From an uncultured Anaeroplasmataceae bacterium (GTDB lineage: Bacteria; Bacillota_I; Bacilli_A; Acholeplasmatales; Anaeroplasmataceae): a stretch of 64,000 bases of DNA. The stretch covers positions 62,001 through 126,000 of the forward strand of contig CATKXV010000002.1 in the NCBI GenBank assembly GCA_949840955.1, given 5' to 3'. A model generated the notes under the pieces. The model was not told the origin of the DNA, did not search any database, and saw only the letters and a program-made list of their open reading frames with translations. The position numbers were made by a program, and so were the translations under genes. Shown here piece by piece: positions 18,695-28,709 of the stretch. Numbering within the stretch: the stretch's first letter is position 1; each line of letters starts with the position of its first letter.

Positions 18695-18709
18695 ATAAGT
18701 TATACTTAT
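18695..18709. promoter_or_regulatory. LysR-type (T-N11-A) binding box
   Basis: Perfect interrupted palindrome ATAAGT-TAT-ACTTAT between the LysR gene and the flavodoxin promoter. The arrangement matches the T-N11-A consensus of LysR regulators. Confidence 0.6.
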
Positions 18710-18710
18710 G

Positions 18711-18742
18711 AAAAAAAGACGTTCTCTATGAAAACGTCTGTA
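18711..18742 (-). terminator. Intrinsic terminator of the LysR gene
   Basis: Minus-strand stem AGACGTT / AACGTCT, followed by a run of seven T. It lies just after the LysR stop at 18747 and separates the regulator transcript from the flavodoxin operon. Confidence 0.8.
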
Positions 18743-18746
18743 GCAT

Positions 18747-19631
18747 TTATTCAGTAAATTTTTTTCGCAATATGCCAGCAAATTCTTCTATGTAGTAATT
18801 TGAACTTGCTTTTTTCCAAAAAGCACAATATGTTCTTACTATCGGAACGTTATCTGCTCGTCGAACTTCTTTTCTTACCAGTGGATCCCCTACTTTATTC
18901 TTAACGCTTTCCACCAAAAGATACCCCCTCCCACTCATTGCCATAAGTCTAGCATCGTCTAAGCTTTCAACAAACAAAAATTGCTTACCAATACCAAGTG
19001 TATTCTCGTAAAAGTCCTGTTCAATACTCTCTCTGTTTTTAGTAGCTACTAAAATACAGGGATATTTATCAAGCTCCGTAGTCGTAACGACTTCCCTTTT
19101 TGCAATAGGATGTGTTGCAGAAACGTCAATATAAGCAGGGCATTGATTCAGTATATAATTTTCATATTCGTCTGAAAAAGCACGACGTTGGTCATTAAGT
19201 ACAATGTGTACTTTTTTATCTTTCAATGCATGGTATAAATCCTCATGTGTGCCTTTAAAAAAGGTAACCACCACTTCAGGATATTTTTTTGAAAATTCCG
19301 TTATGGCTTGTGGTAGCTCAGTCCCATCATAGCTAGCAAGATATCCAATATTCAAATGCAATTCATCATCTGAGCCAATACGAGTTGTTTCATTTTTCAT
19401 ATTGTCAATATCGTGCATAATAGCTTTACTGCGTTTATAAAAATATTCTCCCGCAGGGGTAAGAATAAACTTACGCCCATCTCGTTTCGTCAGTTTTACT
19501 TCAAGCTCTTCCTCAAGTGCAGCTATTTGCTGGGATATAGCGGATTGTGAAATAAAACATACTTCCGCCGCTTCAGTAAAACTATTCGTTTCTACTATGG
19601 CTAAAAAATATTTGATTTGCCGCAAAAGCAT
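18747..19631 (-). CDS. LysR-family transcriptional regulator
   Basis: 294 residues from ATG 19631, seven bases after GGAGGTG; the open frame upstream to 19652 lacks a ribosome binding site. N-terminal winged helix-turn-helix (LLRQIKYFLAIVETNSFTEAA, SQSAISQQIAALEEELEVKL), then a periplasmic-binding-like effector domain (about 90-290). It is co-directional with, not divergent from, its presumed target operon, from which it is separated by a terminator and the palindromic box. Family regulators sense small molecules; here probably a carbonyl or quinone stress signal, by analogy only. Confidence 0.9.
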   Translation of the reverse strand: MLLRQIKYFLAIVETNSFTEAAEVCFISQSAISQQIAALEEELEVKLTKRDGRKFILTPAGEYFYKRSKAIMHDIDNMKNETTRIGSDDELHLNIGYLASYDGTELPQAITEFSKKYPEVVVTFFKGTHEDLYHALKDKKVHIVLNDQRRAFSDEYENYILNQCPAYIDVSATHPIAKREVVTTTELDKYPCILVATKNRESIEQDFYENTLGIGKQFLFVESLDDARLMAMSGRGYLLVESVKNKVGDPLVRKEVRRADNVPIVRTYCAFWKKASSNYYIEEFAGILRKKFTE

Positions 19632-19658
19632 ATTCACACCTCCGTAAAACATAATTTG

Positions 19659-19687
19659 ATTGTATCATATTTCCAGCATCAAGTCAA
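19659..19687 (-). promoter_or_regulatory. Promoter of the LysR gene
   Basis: Minus strand TTGACT (19682-19687), 17-base spacer, TACAAT (19659-19664), 27 bases before the chosen ATG. Confidence 0.8.
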
Positions 19688-19810
19688 AAGTATTTCCTTT
19701 CAAACTCCTTCGACTTTCCTTTGCTTTCTAGCAGATGTAAATACACTTTAGCTATTTTTAAAACTCTTATATCCTAGTGCCTTTGTGTTATTTTAAAAGC
19801 TTTATAAACT

Positions 19811-21922
19811 TTATCTATCATATAGGATATCAATTGCTTTTTTTCTTGATATATTTATAAAAGGAATCATTACTCCAACGAATGTTATTCCTATAGAAAT
19901 CAAAATGACAACAAAGAAAATCCAATATTTCAGCTGCATAAAGGATAAATCTAAATTATCTAACAAAGTTGCCTTAGCCATCGCCGAATTTATATAGGAA
20001 AATAGAATCGGAGATAAAAGGAAAGTAATAAGAACTGTTATGCTTCCTATGATAAGGTGTTCCATCCAAAAGCTCGTCAAAATCGATGGTTTTCTTATTT
20101 TAATGCTCAATAATACACCAATATTTTTTTTGTTTTTCATTATACTCGAGTTTGCACTATTCAAAATTGTGAAAATAGAAATAATGATAAGGATACCTGC
20201 GATTATAGACAGAAACGGTATAAACCCTTGGAGCATATAATAAATTCTCAAAACAGTATCTGTTAAATCATGTACTGGAAGATAGTTTGAAAGGATTGCT
20301 TGATGAATAAGCTTCTCTGAATAGGCAAGAGTTATCATTCCTAAGGAAGCACTGACTTCAACACTATTACATCCATACTTTGCCAAAAAGTCAAATACTT
20401 CTTCGTCAGATAATACCAAATTTTCATAGGTTACTCCTGTAATTGTATATTCCATAGGAAGCATCTCTTTAGTTTTAATATTCAATACAATGGATTTCCC
20501 AATCGCGTTTTCCAATGTTAAATTATACTGATTCAGCAAATACTTAGGCAGAGCAATCTCTTGTTTTGCTTCTGGCTTTTTCCCTACAATATAGGTAGGT
20601 TCATTTTTTGCAAAAAGAATATGACATGGATTATAAACTTCAACACTTCGTACTTCATAGCTTCCATAGGATAAGGAAATACAATCATTCCATAAATAAT
20701 TCCCTTTTGTTTTTTCAAAGGTATTCTCATTCATAAATAAAATAGATGCTTCCTTTGTATCAGGTAGAATGCCTTTAATGGTTAGCGTAAGAGTACCCAC
20801 ATCAATATCCTGGCCAATGGCATCCTTTGCATGATTTCCAAAGGATGCAGCCAACTTTTCGCTTATATAAATTTCATCTTCCATCATAGTATAATTCGCA
20901 TTTGGCTTGTTTGATTTCCAAATGGAATCCACATAGTACGTTTTATTCTTATATTTATAAGCGAATGTAACATCATCATAGGAGATGATTTCTGGATCTA
21001 GGGTCTGAATATCCTCCTCTGTAACGTCTTCTTTTAAATGCTTTGTTTCCTCGTCAAATGGCTTAAGGTTAATGTAACCTACCTCTTTTTCTTTAAAACT
21101 TTCATAAAATATTTGACTTAATTCCATATTCATAATCGAAAACATGGCTGTTATCATCAATAGGGAAAGAAATAAAAATACAAAAGTCATGACAGATTTA
21201 AATTTATTCCTTTTTATATTATTTAAAGCCATTCGAGCAGAATACTTTAATGGTATACCTTTAGAAGCCATTTTTTTCGGTTCATAAGCTTCATGAGATG
21301 GTATTTGAATATGATTTTCTACAATCATTCCTTTATCTATCACAAGAAAATCCTTAGTATATTGCTGGAGAAGTTCTCTATCATGAGAAATAACAAGGAT
21401 AAGCTTTTCTTGACTATATTCTTTCAATAGCCTGAATATGATTTCCTTATTCTCTTCATCTAGATTAGTTGTAGGCTCATCACATAATATAATATCAGTC
21501 TCCTGCAATAAGGACCTCATAATTTCTACCCTTTGTCGCTCCCCTGCACTCATGGAATGAACTTTTTCATTTTTGTACTCATATAAATCAAATTTTTTAA
21601 GCATACTATCCAAATCGGTTTCACTTGTATTAGGGCAAGCAATGATAAGGTTTGCTGCAACTGTCATTTCCTCTAAAAGCTTACTTTCTTGAAAGACAAT
21701 GGCAGTGTAATTATACAGATGTAAAGCTTCTTTTCCGTTAAATACAATTTTCCCCTTGGTAAATTTATCTACTCCAGCAATACAATTGAAAAGTGTTGTT
21801 TTTCCACAGCCACTTTTCCCATAAATTCCTACAAGCCCTTTGGTTGGAAAAGAAACATTCACATCCTTTATTCCTATATGCCCATTAGGATATATTTTTT
21901 GACAATTCCTTAATTCAATCAT
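19811..21922 (-). CDS. ABC transporter with fused ATPase and FtsX-like permease (MacB type)
   Basis: 703 residues. N-terminal ATPase: Walker A GKSGCGKTT near 35, signature MSAGERQRVE near 125, Walker B IILCDEPTTNLD near 145, H-loop ISHDRE. The permease has TM1 near 240-265, a large extracytoplasmic domain of about 300 residues, and three TM helices near 575-600, 625-650 and 670-695. This four-TM layout is that of MacB/FtsX exporters, which work as homodimers on envelope substrates by mechanotransmission. The signature reads MSAGE where LSGGE is usual. Single-gene unit: no adaptor protein or two-component system directly beside it. Substrate unknown. Confidence 0.88.
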   Translation of the reverse strand: MIELRNCQKIYPNGHIGIKDVNVSFPTKGLVGIYGKSGCGKTTLFNCIAGVDKFTKGKIVFNGKEALHLYNYTAIVFQESKLLEEMTVAANLIIACPNTSETDLDSMLKKFDLYEYKNEKVHSMSAGERQRVEIMRSLLQETDIILCDEPTTNLDEENKEIIFRLLKEYSQEKLILVISHDRELLQQYTKDFLVIDKGMIVENHIQIPSHEAYEPKKMASKGIPLKYSARMALNNIKRNKFKSVMTFVFLFLSLLMITAMFSIMNMELSQIFYESFKEKEVGYINLKPFDEETKHLKEDVTEEDIQTLDPEIISYDDVTFAYKYKNKTYYVDSIWKSNKPNANYTMMEDEIYISEKLAASFGNHAKDAIGQDIDVGTLTLTIKGILPDTKEASILFMNENTFEKTKGNYLWNDCISLSYGSYEVRSVEVYNPCHILFAKNEPTYIVGKKPEAKQEIALPKYLLNQYNLTLENAIGKSIVLNIKTKEMLPMEYTITGVTYENLVLSDEEVFDFLAKYGCNSVEVSASLGMITLAYSEKLIHQAILSNYLPVHDLTDTVLRIYYMLQGFIPFLSIIAGILIIISIFTILNSANSSIMKNKKNIGVLLSIKIRKPSILTSFWMEHLIIGSITVLITFLLSPILFSYINSAMAKATLLDNLDLSFMQLKYWIFFVVILISIGITFVGVMIPFINISRKKAIDILYDR

Positions 21923-22131
21923 TATTTTACCCTCCTGTTGTTATTATAGTATCGTATAATCCGCCATAATACAAGAAACCCATAATTGAATTTATTCAAC
22001 TACAGGTTGAGTCTTCTTGGACAAGTCTTTTTTAGATGAAAATTTCTTATGTCTTTCTCCTTTTCGTTCTAAAATAAAAATATGCAACATATACTATATT
22101 GTAGTAGTACGCATTAAATTTGGAGGAAAAT
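21923..22131. other. Divergent intergenic region with a palindrome and a weak plus-strand promoter
   Basis: The 209 bases hold a 14-base palindrome TTGAAT-TT-ATTCAA (21986-21999), a possible operator. On plus there is a weak promoter TTCTAA (22067-22072)-17-TATACT (22090-22095) for the dehydrogenase gene. On minus a TATAAT-like element lies just before the ABC gene. GGAGG at 22122-22126 serves the ATG at 22132. Confidence 0.4.
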
Positions 22132-23160
22132 ATGAGAAAAATAAAAGTAGTACAATATGGCTGTGGAAAGATGGCAAAATACATCGTACGCTATCTCTAT
22201 GAAAAAGGGGCTGAAATTGTAGGAGCAATAGACATTAATCCTGAGCTTGTTGGACAAGATGTTGGAGATTTTGCAGAGCTTGGAATAAAAACAGGAATCA
22301 AGATTAGTGATAATGCCGATTTGGTTTTGGATTCCTGTGCAGCAGATGTCGCAATTCTTACTCTTTTTAGCTTTATGAATGAAATATATGATGCAAGCAG
22401 AAAATGTCTAGCTAGAGGAATCAATGTAATCACAACCTGTGAAGAGGCAATATATCCTTGGACTACTGCTGCAAAATATGCCAATGAATTAGATCTTCTA
22501 GCAAAAGAAAATGGCTGTACAATGACAGGTTCTGGAATGCAGGATATTTTTTGGATTCAAATGGTTGGTCTTGTATGTGCAGGAACTCATAAAATTCAAA
22601 AAATAAAGGGCTCCTATAGCTACAATGTAGAGGATTATGGAATAGCACTTGCAAAGGCACATGGATGTGGGCTGTCTGTAGAAGAATTTGAAAAAACACT
22701 AGCTCATCCAACAGAAATCATTCCTTCTTATGCTTGGAATGCATCAGAGGCAATTGTTTCTAAATTAGGACTTACCATTCAATCCATAGAACAAAAAAAT
22801 GTTCCTTATACGATAGCTACCGATTTATATAGTAAAACCCTAGGTCAATCCATCCCAAAAGGGAATTGTATTGGAATGAGTGCAGTAGTTACAATCCATA
22901 CCCATCAAGGCATTATCATTGAGGAAGAAACCATTGGAAAGATCTATGGTAAGGATGATGGAGATCTATGTGATTGGGAAATAACGGGGGAGCCGAATGT
23001 GAAATTTAGGGTGGAAAAGCCTTTTACAGTAGAGCATACCTGTGCTACCATAGTAAACCGAATTCCAAGTCTTCTTCTTGCTGAGGCTGGATTGGTTTCC
23101 TGTGAAAATTTAGATGAAATTTCCTATTTAACCTATCCTTTATCCTTTTACACCGAATAA
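22132..23160 (+). CDS. DapB-fold dehydrogenase, 2,4-diaminopentanoate dehydrogenase-like
   Basis: 342 residues. N-terminal NAD(P) site [18 protein letters not shown], DapB-like fold, and C-terminal [13 protein letters not shown], a segment typical of 2,4-diaminopentanoate dehydrogenases of the ornithine fermentation pathway. A TTG at 22120 is in frame, but the ATG at 22132 has GGAGG five bases before it. The usual pathway partners (ornithine aminomutase, thiolase-like OrtA/B) are not in the window, so its substrate may differ; homologues exist outside that pathway. Single-gene unit with a bidirectional terminator. Confidence 0.75.
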   Translation: MRKIKVVQYGCGKMAKYIVRYLYEKGAEIVGAIDINPELVGQDVGDFAELGIKTGIKISDNADLVLDSCAADVAILTLFSFMNEIYDASRKCLARGINVITTCEEAIYPWTTAAKYANELDLLAKENGCTMTGSGMQDIFWIQMVGLVCAGTHKIQKIKGSYSYNVEDYGIALAKAHGCGLSVEEFEKTLAHPTEIIPSYAWNASEAIVSKLGLTIQSIEQKNVPYTIATDLYSKTLGQSIPKGNCIGMSAVVTIHTHQGIIIEEETIGKIYGKDDGDLCDWEITGEPNVKFRVEKPFTVEHTCATIVNRIPSLLLAEAGLVSCENLDEISYLTYPLSFYTE

Positions 23161-23166
23161 ATCACA

Positions 23167-23208
23167 TAAAAAATGGGCAATGAAATTTAATTTCACTACC
23201 CATTTTTT
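23167..23208. terminator. Bidirectional terminator between the dehydrogenase and helicase genes
   Basis: Long stem AAAAAATGGG...CCCATTTTTT (outer arms about 23168-23177 and 23199-23208) with inner pairing TGAAATT/AATTTCA. A run of T is present on both strands. It separates two convergent genes. Confidence 0.88.
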
Positions 23209-23222
23209 CTTTCCCTTTGAGC

Positions 23223-26200
23223 TTAGCTATATAAGCAATCCTGCTTTTCGATGATCTGACCATCTAATTTTAAATAAATCAACGCTTCCTCTAATCTTTC
23301 TATAGCACGTTCACTCATACGATTATAGCCTAAAAGACTGATGAGCTTTTTAAAACAGCCCTCCTTAGTAATTCCATTACTTTTTCTAACAATCTTATAA
23401 ATTCCATCCTTTAGCTCTAATGGATGAATCTGTTCAATACTTCTGCTGCTTGGAATACGTAGGGGAATTTCAGTAATTGGAGATAAAGATAAGAAATCCT
23501 TATCCCGATAAATCCTCATTTCCTCTAGATCCTTTTCAAAATATTCCTTGACCAATGTGGTTACTTTTGTCCTTCCATACATAAAGCAGATTCGCTTTAA
23601 AAGGTAATCCATATGAATTGGTCCTTCTTCAGATAGAATATATTCAATGACAGCCCTAGGGCTTTTTTGATTATACAGCTTGTGGATCTGTTCTTCTGAA
23701 ATCATAGGATAGCTATCAAATTCATCCTCAATGCTTTCCTCAATTTCTACCAAGAAATCCCGCTTCATCTGGGGCTGCTCCTCCAAACTCGTTTGATTCC
23801 TCAAAAAATGAAGGATTCTTTCCTGTTCTATTTTTTCATTCATTACCCATTGAGTTGAAAATACTCTTATAAATTTCCAACCCAATCTAGAAAGCAATCG
23901 CTCCTGTAAAGCATTCGCATCACTACAATTTCCAATTTGATAGGAGCTTCCATCTAGCATAATTGCAGCCTGATATTCTTGAGTTGTCTTATCTATTACA
24001 GCAATATCTATTTTAAATGCAGATGTTCCAATATTGGTTTCTATGATAAAACCATTTTTCTTTAAAAAATTTGCGATAGAGCTGATCACCCCATCCGTTG
24101 ACATCGGATTGGTTTTTCTTGGGTAGGATGCCTGCTCTGCATATTCTAAATATCGCTTTAATGTTGCAACTCCCACAGATTCTGTTTGATCAAGCTTAAT
24201 ATCTGAGGAACGAATAGAGCTAACAACGCAAAGATTTTCTTTAGCTCTTGTAATAGCCACATTGAGCCTACGTTCTCCTCCAACAGAATTTAATGGTCCA
24301 AAGCGTTGATAAAACTTATGCTCCTTTGTATATCCAAAGCAAATACTAAAGAGAATAACATCACGCTCATCTCCCTGTACGGATTCTAAATTCTTAACAA
24401 AAAAGGGCTCTCTTCCTTCTTTTGTAAAAAAGGCTCTGTTTTCTGGATTATGATCCAGTCGTTCTTCAATTAAATCCATAATTAAATCCGCCTGTGTATT
24501 AGAAAATGCAACAACACCTAAGGACTTATCTGGATAAGTAGCAGCATGCTGAAACACCAAATCTACAACATATTTTGCCTCAGTCAGATTGGTTCTTGCC
24601 TTTACCTCATAGGTTCCCATTACAAAATGAAAGTCAATTCCAAAGCCAGGCTGATGCTTTTTCGCCTGTGGAATGGTAATCAATCGATCATCATAGAATT
24701 CCTGATTTGAAAATTGTATGAGCTCCTCACTTTTACTACGATAATGGTAATTTAATCTTTTTGTAGAAAAAACTGTACTTCCCTTATCTAAAATAGATTC
24801 CATATCATTTTCGTAGTCATCCTCATCCTCTATCATACTAGAAAAGAAGCTAGAAGGTGGCATTTGCTTACTATCTCCTATGATGATACATTGTCTTGCT
24901 CTATAGATTGCTCCTAAGGCATCCCATGCAAAAACCTGAGATGCTTCATCAAATATAACGGTATCAAATAAATTTAGTTCACTATTTAAATAGGTTGAAA
25001 CAGATAAAGGACTCATTAAAAAGACAGGCTTGATTTCTAGGATTAAATCAAATATTTCTTCTAATAAAAGTCTTATCGGCTTCTGCTTTCTATTTTTATT
25101 ATATTCCTTTACTAAAACAGAAAATTTCGTTCCAAGCATAATACTTTCATCTGGTCTTTGATTGGATAGCTTAGAAATAATAAAGGCCTTATTGGCTTCT
25201 AAATGTGTTTGATCTAGCATCTTAAAGTCCTCTACAATCGATTCAATTCCTAATCCAGCAAATTGCTGAAATATAGGCTCATGCTCTAGCTCATAAAGAA
25301 TATTAGCCTGCCAAAAGGAAGCCTCATAAATTAGACTAAGCTTCTTCATATTCAGCCTTTGCTCAATTGCCTGATCCAATAAAGGAATCACCTGATATTC
25401 TTCTAATTCCTTTAAAATGGAAAGCCTTTGTGTATGAGCATCTAGCAAATCAATGGAATCCACCATATCCTTAAGCTTTAGCATCAATTCATCTATATTT
25501 CCATCAATCAAATGAAGTATCTCAGCATCAAAATGCTTCATATACTCCTGTATAGAAAAAGAGCTAATCCTTTTAAATTGAATGACAATATCCATCAGAC
25601 TTTTTTTCAAGGCTCCATAGCTTTCCTTTGTTAAATCCAATGAAAAAGGTAAATCCTTTAAGCTAATCGCATCCTGATATAAAACATCCAATTCAAAGCT
25701 ACGGAAATCCTGTGGTAATACTTTTTTTATTTTTTGGAGGGATGCTAGGTTTTTCTTATATTCAATAGCCTCCTTGAGCTTTAAAAGAATATCCTTGTCC
25801 TTCATTTTGAGCTTTGTGTATATTGATAAATCCTTTTTTGCTCGATGATAGTTCATAGATAGCCATTTGAATTTCTTTTGGCATAGCTCTTCAAATGCAT
25901 TGGTAAATTCATTTAAAGATTCCATTTTCAATATTTTTAAATCAAAAAACTGATTCAAGGTTGAACTTGCGATATAGCTGCTTCGTTTTCTATAGATTTC
26001 AATTCTTTTACATAAAAGCTCTCTTTTTTCCTTATTCAAATACTCGGGTAAAAAAGAATTTAATTGGATAAGGGAATCCAAATGGGGTATAGCCTCAATG
26101 ATATCCTTATAGCTTTCTAATTGAAATGGTAAAAGCTTCATTATAGCATTTTTTAAATTGGAAAGCTCCTTATAAAAAGTATATAATTTTTCTAAATCCT

Positions 26201-27647
26201 GTTTAGCTTCAAATTTTAGATAGCTAAAATCCTTTGAAATAAATCCATAAAAGGGTCCCTTATGATAATCATAGCCTAAGGAGCTAGATAGCTTTGCATA
26301 TAAATCCAATTGAGAGCATACCTGCTCTAAAGTAGAAACAGATAAGGCTTCAATGTTTTGGATTGGGTAAAGAAAATCCGTTCGTTCTACTTTTAGATAG
26401 GAAGAATAAATTTCATACATGCTTTTGCTAACACGTTTTATAGGCTGATGAAGCTTTGTCCGATATTCCTCTAATATGGAACTTAAATATGCATATTTTC
26501 TAGATAAATCTTCTGCATCATGCTGAATATCATATTTTGGAAGAATCGCTGTTTTATATAATTCATCGATAAATTCCTTTTTATTTGCTTTATGAGAATG
26601 TAATTCAACAGCAAAGCTATCTAAGCCTGCTCTTCTTAAATTTTCATAAACAACATTTAACGCTGCCTGCTTTTCGGAAACAAATAAAACCTTTTTCCCA
26701 TTTCCTATTAAGGAGGCTATCATATTGGTTATGGTTTGGCTTTTTCCAGTACCAGGAGGTCCTTGTAAAACAAAGGATCTTCCCTTTACAGCATAATCAA
26801 TAGCCTCTAGCTGTGACTGATCTGCATCCACCACAGGATAAATCGGAAGATTATCCTCTTCTATAGGCTCTGTAGTAGTTTCTCCTAGCAAATTTCTTAT
26901 ATTGCCATTTTCTAGTACAATATTTGCATGATTTCTTAAATCATTAAACATATTCATTTTTAAAAAGGAATAAATACCTATGGACATGGTATTCAAAAGC
27001 CTAAGCCCGTGCTCTGACAATGTACTGGATACTAAGCTCAAGTATTCTTGTAATACATATACCGCTTCATCATAATCAGGTAAATCGATTTTATATTCTT
27101 CCTTTAATAAATATTTCAGCGTTGGATTCAATATAATTTCATCCTCAGCCTCTTTAAGCTTAAAGCTTCCCTGCTCATATGACAAATCGATTGGAATTAA
27201 TAATAAAGGAGCTAAATAGCTTTCGTTTTTTTCGCTATATTCCACCATACAAAATGTCATATATAATGTATTTATACCCTTTTCTAGCAGCGTGTTTTTA
27301 TATTCTCTTAAGAGAATTTTTAAAACCTTATTCAAAGAAATCCCTTTTTTATAGCAAAGCAAATCATTAGGTCTTAATAAATTTTTTGTTATATCCCTTA
27401 CCTTACCAATAGAATATTCCTCTACTGAGTCTCCTGTAGCATCAATGGTCTTTTGATATTTTTGTAGCACAGAATCTAAGGAAAAAATAGAAAGCACTAT
27501 TCCTGAGGTTACTTTATCAAAAATAGTATCCATAGCCTCATTATGAATCTCAATACTACGATATCCCGTCTGTTTATAATTAATTAATCGATTTCTTTTT
27601 CCCAAATCTAATAAATGTAAGCTGATATCCTTTAACCTTTGTTCCAC
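23223..27647 (-). CDS. DUF4011-type superfamily 1 helicase with Vsr-like nuclease domain and DUF3320 tail
   Basis: 1474 residues. The DUF4011-like N-terminus contains LDLGKRNRLINYKQTG. SF1 helicase motifs: Walker A QGPPGTGKSQT near 299, Walker B VIFDEASQV near 900, GDSKQMPPSSFF, HYRS, VQGDERDVILFS and NVAITRAKENL. Then a REase_MTES_1575/Vsr-like domain near 1220-1290 (SAFKIDIAV ... AIMLDGSSY ... LGWKFIRVFST) and a DUF3320-like end (ILSEEGPIHMDYLLKRI). In the nuclease motif the usual Glu of IE(C/L)DG is Met, so it may be inactive. Start: GTG at 27647, preceded by AGGTGGTGA. Relatives occur in housekeeping and in defence contexts; here it is not near recognisable defence genes. Confidence 0.85.
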   Translation of the reverse strand: MEQRLKDISLHLLDLGKRNRLINYKQTGYRSIEIHNEAMDTIFDKVTSGIVLSIFSLDSVLQKYQKTIDATGDSVEEYSIGKVRDITKNLLRPNDLLCYKKGISLNKVLKILLREYKNTLLEKGINTLYMTFCMVEYSEKNESYLAPLLLIPIDLSYEQGSFKLKEAEDEIILNPTLKYLLKEEYKIDLPDYDEAVYVLQEYLSLVSSTLSEHGLRLLNTMSIGIYSFLKMNMFNDLRNHANIVLENGNIRNLLGETTTEPIEEDNLPIYPVVDADQSQLEAIDYAVKGRSFVLQGPPGTGKSQTITNMIASLIGNGKKVLFVSEKQAALNVVYENLRRAGLDSFAVELHSHKANKKEFIDELYKTAILPKYDIQHDAEDLSRKYAYLSSILEEYRTKLHQPIKRVSKSMYEIYSSYLKVERTDFLYPIQNIEALSVSTLEQVCSQLDLYAKLSSSLGYDYHKGPFYGFISKDFSYLKFEAKQDLEKLYTFYKELSNLKNAIMKLLPFQLESYKDIIEAIPHLDSLIQLNSFLPEYLNKEKRELLCKRIEIYRKRSSYIASSTLNQFFDLKILKMESLNEFTNAFEELCQKKFKWLSMNYHRAKKDLSIYTKLKMKDKDILLKLKEAIEYKKNLASLQKIKKVLPQDFRSFELDVLYQDAISLKDLPFSLDLTKESYGALKKSLMDIVIQFKRISSFSIQEYMKHFDAEILHLIDGNIDELMLKLKDMVDSIDLLDAHTQRLSILKELEEYQVIPLLDQAIEQRLNMKKLSLIYEASFWQANILYELEHEPIFQQFAGLGIESIVEDFKMLDQTHLEANKAFIISKLSNQRPDESIMLGTKFSVLVKEYNKNRKQKPIRLLLEEIFDLILEIKPVFLMSPLSVSTYLNSELNLFDTVIFDEASQVFAWDALGAIYRARQCIIIGDSKQMPPSSFFSSMIEDEDDYENDMESILDKGSTVFSTKRLNYHYRSKSEELIQFSNQEFYDDRLITIPQAKKHQPGFGIDFHFVMGTYEVKARTNLTEAKYVVDLVFQHAATYPDKSLGVVAFSNTQADLIMDLIEERLDHNPENRAFFTKEGREPFFVKNLESVQGDERDVILFSICFGYTKEHKFYQRFGPLNSVGGERRLNVAITRAKENLCVVSSIRSSDIKLDQTESVGVATLKRYLEYAEQASYPRKTNPMSTDGVISSIANFLKKNGFIIETNIGTSAFKIDIAVIDKTTQEYQAAIMLDGSSYQIGNCSDANALQERLLSRLGWKFIRVFSTQWVMNEKIEQERILHFLRNQTSLEEQPQMKRDFLVEIEESIEDEFDSYPMISEEQIHKLYNQKSPRAVIEYILSEEGPIHMDYLLKRICFMYGRTKVTTLVKEYFEKDLEEMRIYRDKDFLSLSPITEIPLRIPSSRSIEQIHPLELKDGIYKIVRKSNGITKEGCFKKLISLLGYNRMSERAIERLEEALIYLKLDGQIIEKQDCLYS

Positions 27648-27699
27648 AAAAATCACCACCTATTTTTTATTATACCATTATCTACTCAATTTTAAAGAA

Positions 27700-27736
27700 A
27701 AATAAAAGAGAATGGTTCAATTTTCCATTTCTCTTC
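27700..27736 (-). terminator. Intrinsic terminator after the DegV gene
   Basis: Minus-strand imperfect stem AGAGAAATGG / CCATTCTCT (about 27725-27734 with 27706-27715) followed by TTTTATTTTT, just after the DegV stop at 27750. Confidence 0.75.
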
Positions 27737-27749
27737 CATATTATAATTC

Positions 27750-28595
27750 CTATGGATTCACCATATATAATATTCCAATTGTCCCTTGTCCACAATGAGA
27801 TGAGATTACACATCCTGCAACCGTACAAAGAATAGGTGTATCCCCTAAAAATTTAGATATCTCTGCTTTAATATAATCACAATAATCAAATGCCAAAGAA
27901 TGGGTAATTAAAACAACATCTCTATCTAATCTTGGCAAATCATTTTTAAGCTGTTCTATCATTACATCTAATGCAATTTTCATTTTTCCATGAGGCTTTT
28001 TTGCTACATGCATTTTACCATCTCTAACAGCTATAATTGGCTTTATTTTTAAAAGAGTTCCAAATATCTTGGCTAAGCTTGAGCATCTACCACCCTTATA
28101 TAAATAGTCCATACGCTCTATTGCAAATTGAGATAAAACTCTTTTATTATCCTGCTCTAAAGCCTCTGCAATTTCCTTTGCAGATTTCCCTTCATCTCTA
28201 TATTTACACGCTTTTAAAACAAGAAGCCCTATTCCAGTAGAAAGATTCATAGAATCAACAACAAAAATTTTTTCTTCATTGACCTCTTTAGCGGCAAGTA
28301 CTGCATTTTCATAGGTTCTAGACATTTGCTTAGATATGCCTGTAAAGATGATTTCATCACCCAAATCCACATATTTTTGAAAAACATCTACAAAGCTTTG
28401 GAAAGGAATTGCAGCCGTTTTGGGTAGCTCATTTTTTTCCTCTACCAGCTTATATAGCTCAGGTGTTGTAATGTCTATGCCATCCTTAAAGGATGAATCG
28501 GAAAAATTAACATAAAGAGGTAATACCTCAATATTATGCTGTGCAATCGTTTCTTGATCTAAATCATTTGTGGAATCTGTAATAATATGAATCAT
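27750..28595 (-). CDS. DegV family fatty-acid-binding protein
   Basis: 281 residues, full length. N-terminus MIHIITDSTNDL with the family's lipid-contacting DST/DSx motif, PFQSFVDVF near 60, FTGISKQMSRTYENA near 85 and GTIGILYMV at the end. DegV proteins (FakB in the fatty acid kinase system) bind a fatty acyl chain for phosphorylation by FakA. No fakA is visible here. Single-gene unit between two terminators. Confidence 0.92.
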   Translation of the reverse strand: MIHIITDSTNDLDQETIAQHNIEVLPLYVNFSDSSFKDGIDITTPELYKLVEEKNELPKTAAIPFQSFVDVFQKYVDLGDEIIFTGISKQMSRTYENAVLAAKEVNEEKIFVVDSMNLSTGIGLLVLKACKYRDEGKSAKEIAEALEQDNKRVLSQFAIERMDYLYKGGRCSSLAKIFGTLLKIKPIIAVRDGKMHVAKKPHGKMKIALDVMIEQLKNDLPRLDRDVVLITHSLAFDYCDYIKAEISKFLGDTPILCTVAGCVISSHCGQGTIGILYMVNP

Positions 28596-28682
28596 ATAAA
28601 TACCTCTCTGTATACTTATATTGTACCATATTTTATGAATTTTTCTATACTTATTTTAGTGATATGTTATTCATTTTAAAAG

Positions 28683-28708
28683 AAAAACCATCCGATTTCG
28701 GATGGCAC
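28683..28708 (-). terminator. Intrinsic terminator after the ClpC-like gene
   Basis: Minus-strand stem CCATCCGA-AA-TCGGATGG (28688-28705) followed by TTTTTCTTTT, starting within five bases of the stop codon. Confidence 0.88.
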
Positions 28709-28709
28709 T

